Below are positions 62,801-64,000 of a stretch of 64,000 nt of DNA, in pieces (the first letter of the stretch is position 1; each line of letters opens with the position of its first letter). The notes under the pieces are model-generated. The model was given only the letters and a program-made list of their open reading frames with translations, had not been told where the DNA came from and made no database searches. The stretch spans positions 5,518,001 through 5,582,000 of the forward strand of contig CAJFCV020000003.1 of NCBI GenBank assembly GCA_904066235.2, written 5' to 3'. The position numbers were made by a program, and so were the translations under genes. Source of the stretch: Bursaphelenchus xylophilus (taxonomy: Eukaryota; Nematoda; Chromadorea; Rhabditida; Aphelenchoididae).

Positions 62801-63948
62801 TATTTCCTTGGTTCCCCGAACAACTTTAATTGTGTTGTGGAGCTCTCCTCGGTCCCCCCACTCTCTCAGTCCAATCGACCTCTCATTCTCCAAATTGAGT
62901 TGTGTCTGCCTAATTGCCCCAAACCCCGGATGCTTCTTGGTTTGAGTCCGACCGTGCTTCCCGATGTTCCCAGAGTCCTTAGAAATGTAAAACAATCTTG
63001 ATACGGTTCCCACGGAAAGGACAAAGCATTTAGAGAAGGTAGTAAGTAAGCGGGCACACGCGTTATGTTCAGGATGTTCAGCGAAATGTGAGATATGATT
63101 AAACGAGCAATGACGTCGAATGTAGACTGTTCAAAGACTATGTAAAAGTAGATTCAAAGAAGAGTAAACGAAGTCTTTGGACGAACGGGACCAACTCTTC
63201 TTCCACAAAATATGAACATAACCCCCGACGAAGTTATATGGCTTAACAAACCGAACCCTGGGCACCCAATCTTAAATTATTTGGGGCCTTTGACCTTTTT
63301 CGGATGACTTATATCACGGTGTCTAGACCCATTTTCAATTCTGGAATTATTAGTGAGCCTGCGACAAACAAAAAAGGATTTTGCTTTCAAAAAAGTAACT
63401 TTTCCCAAAAAAAAACATCAGAATATGAGAAAGGGATCGTCAACAGCTCCCAAACCAGAAATCTGCAGCTGAAGGCCCAAAAACAATCTTCCATGTAAAT
63501 CTGGCCTGTGCGAGCTCTGTTACTGGCATCTTGAGGCATGTTCTCCTCTTCCCTTCCATTGCCACCACACGTAATTGGAGTTTTGAAGTCTTGTTTAAAA
63601 CGAAGAGTGGGGTCAACCCCTCCCTGTCTTTTTCGGCCGTTCCTAGACAACACCTCGCGGCCCCAACGGCCCTGAGGCCTTAAGTCGTCATTATCATAGA
63701 TCCCAGTAATTAAAATTGGGCGCAAAACTTCTCTGCTTGTCGTTTTCAATTTACAGACCGCCCACACGCAAGTGGAAAGACAAGCCCGGCCTAACTGACC
63801 TGTCCAAACATTTACTACAACACGCTGACGATGCACGTAAAGAGCTTCAAATTGGCTGAATGGTCTCAAATTAGCGGCACCCAACAAACCGCATAACGAC
63901 CTCTTTAACGCCAAGTACAAGCCCTCCTCCCTTCGCCATGCCCTCAGG
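57874..63948. promoter_or_regulatory. cluster of GCC-N3/5-GGC and CCCTNAGGG palindromes
   Basis: Short related palindromes recur in noncoding DNA in and upstream of the amine receptor: CCCTCAGGG 57874, CCCTTGGGCC 60429, GCCCCAAGGGC 60532, CCCTCAAGGG 60628, GCCCTAAGGC 60814, GCCTCAAGGC 61370, GCCCTCAGG 61486, GCCCTCAGGC 61522, GGCCCTGAGGCC 63668 and GCCCTCAGG 63940. GCC-N3/4-GGC is the known binding core of AP-2 (TFAP2) factors; binding here is inference. Confidence 0.35.
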
Positions 63949-64000
63949 TCATCAGTCAAAAACAGTTGGCCTGAAGCCTCAAATTACTATTTCTACTTTG
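59896..64000. other. 4.1 kb with no recognised gene
   Basis: 5' flank of the second amine receptor. ORFs here, including a 190-codon one on the minus strand at 63387-63959, lack splice sites, signal peptide or family motifs. Palindromes of the GCC-N-GGC type are frequent. A short T/C tract with CCCCCCTCCCCCC lies near 62050. Confidence 0.45.

Noticed and set aside
63387..63959. 190-codon minus-strand ORF
   Set aside because: Longest ORF of a noncoding stretch, but no domain, signal peptide or splice context; within what chance allows at this GC content.
1..64000. CRISPR arrays, bacterial operons, prophage or rRNA genes
   Set aside because: No spaced identical repeats of CRISPR type and no prokaryotic signals; every real gene found has spliceosomal introns or is an exon fragment.

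Overview
The window looks like nuclear DNA of a nematode. Coding regions are split by mostly short introns (about 30-120 bases) with GT...(T)TTAG or (T)TTCAG ends. Several first exons open just after a splice-acceptor-like site, as expected if mRNAs are trans-spliced. The gene content is animal: amine GPCRs, a DM13 protein, a GPR180/TMEM145-type protein, DUS4L, mL45 and a giant EGF/mucin/ZP protein of the NOAM-1 (formerly FBN-1) type. All exon chains below were joined by hand from splice sites and reading phase; each sums to a whole number of codons unless stated. No homology search was possible.

Layout. 1-6.2 kb: the 3' end of an unknown gene (+), one Ig-like exon (-), a recent foldback repeat carrying a tRNA-like sequence, and a small minus-strand gene whose frame breaks. 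6.25-10.6 kb: compact genes, namely an atypical rhodopsin-like receptor (+), a secreted double-DM13 protein (+), a COX6C-like mitochondrial subunit (-) and ETFRF1 (+). 10.8-13.5 kb: an amine GPCR with a long third loop (-), followed by about 6.9 kb without a recognised gene. 20.4-22.2 kb: a secreted pro-ligand with a furin site and a C-terminal cystine-knot-like domain of the PTTH/trunk/noggin kind (+). 22.4-30.1 kb: GPR180/TMEM145-like (-), then DUS4L (-) and mL45 (+) head to head over 155 bp, then a Golgi-type GH20 hexosaminidase (+) with a TTAA-flanked MITE-like insert in intron 2. 32.2-56.9 kb: one gene of 20 coding exons and about 7,871 codons: signal peptide, EGF repeats, roughly 5,600 residues of Ser/Thr-rich repeats in two huge exons, more EGFs, a ZP domain, a basic cleavage site and a membrane anchor. 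57.6-59.9 kb: a second amine GPCR (-). 59.9-64 kb: no recognised gene, but many short GCC-N-GGC palindromes.

Three themes stand out. Mitochondrial housekeeping is represented by ETFRF1, mL45, the COX6C-like protein and perhaps the broken gene at 5.7-6.2 kb; DUS4L, a cytosolic tRNA-modifying enzyme by family, shares mL45's promoter region. Neuromodulator and peptide signalling is represented by two amine receptors, an orphan receptor and a candidate cystine-knot hormone. Apical extracellular matrix is represented by the NOAM-1-like giant and possibly the DM13 protein. The most novel items are the PTTH/trunk-like ligand and the repeat architecture of the giant matrix protein.
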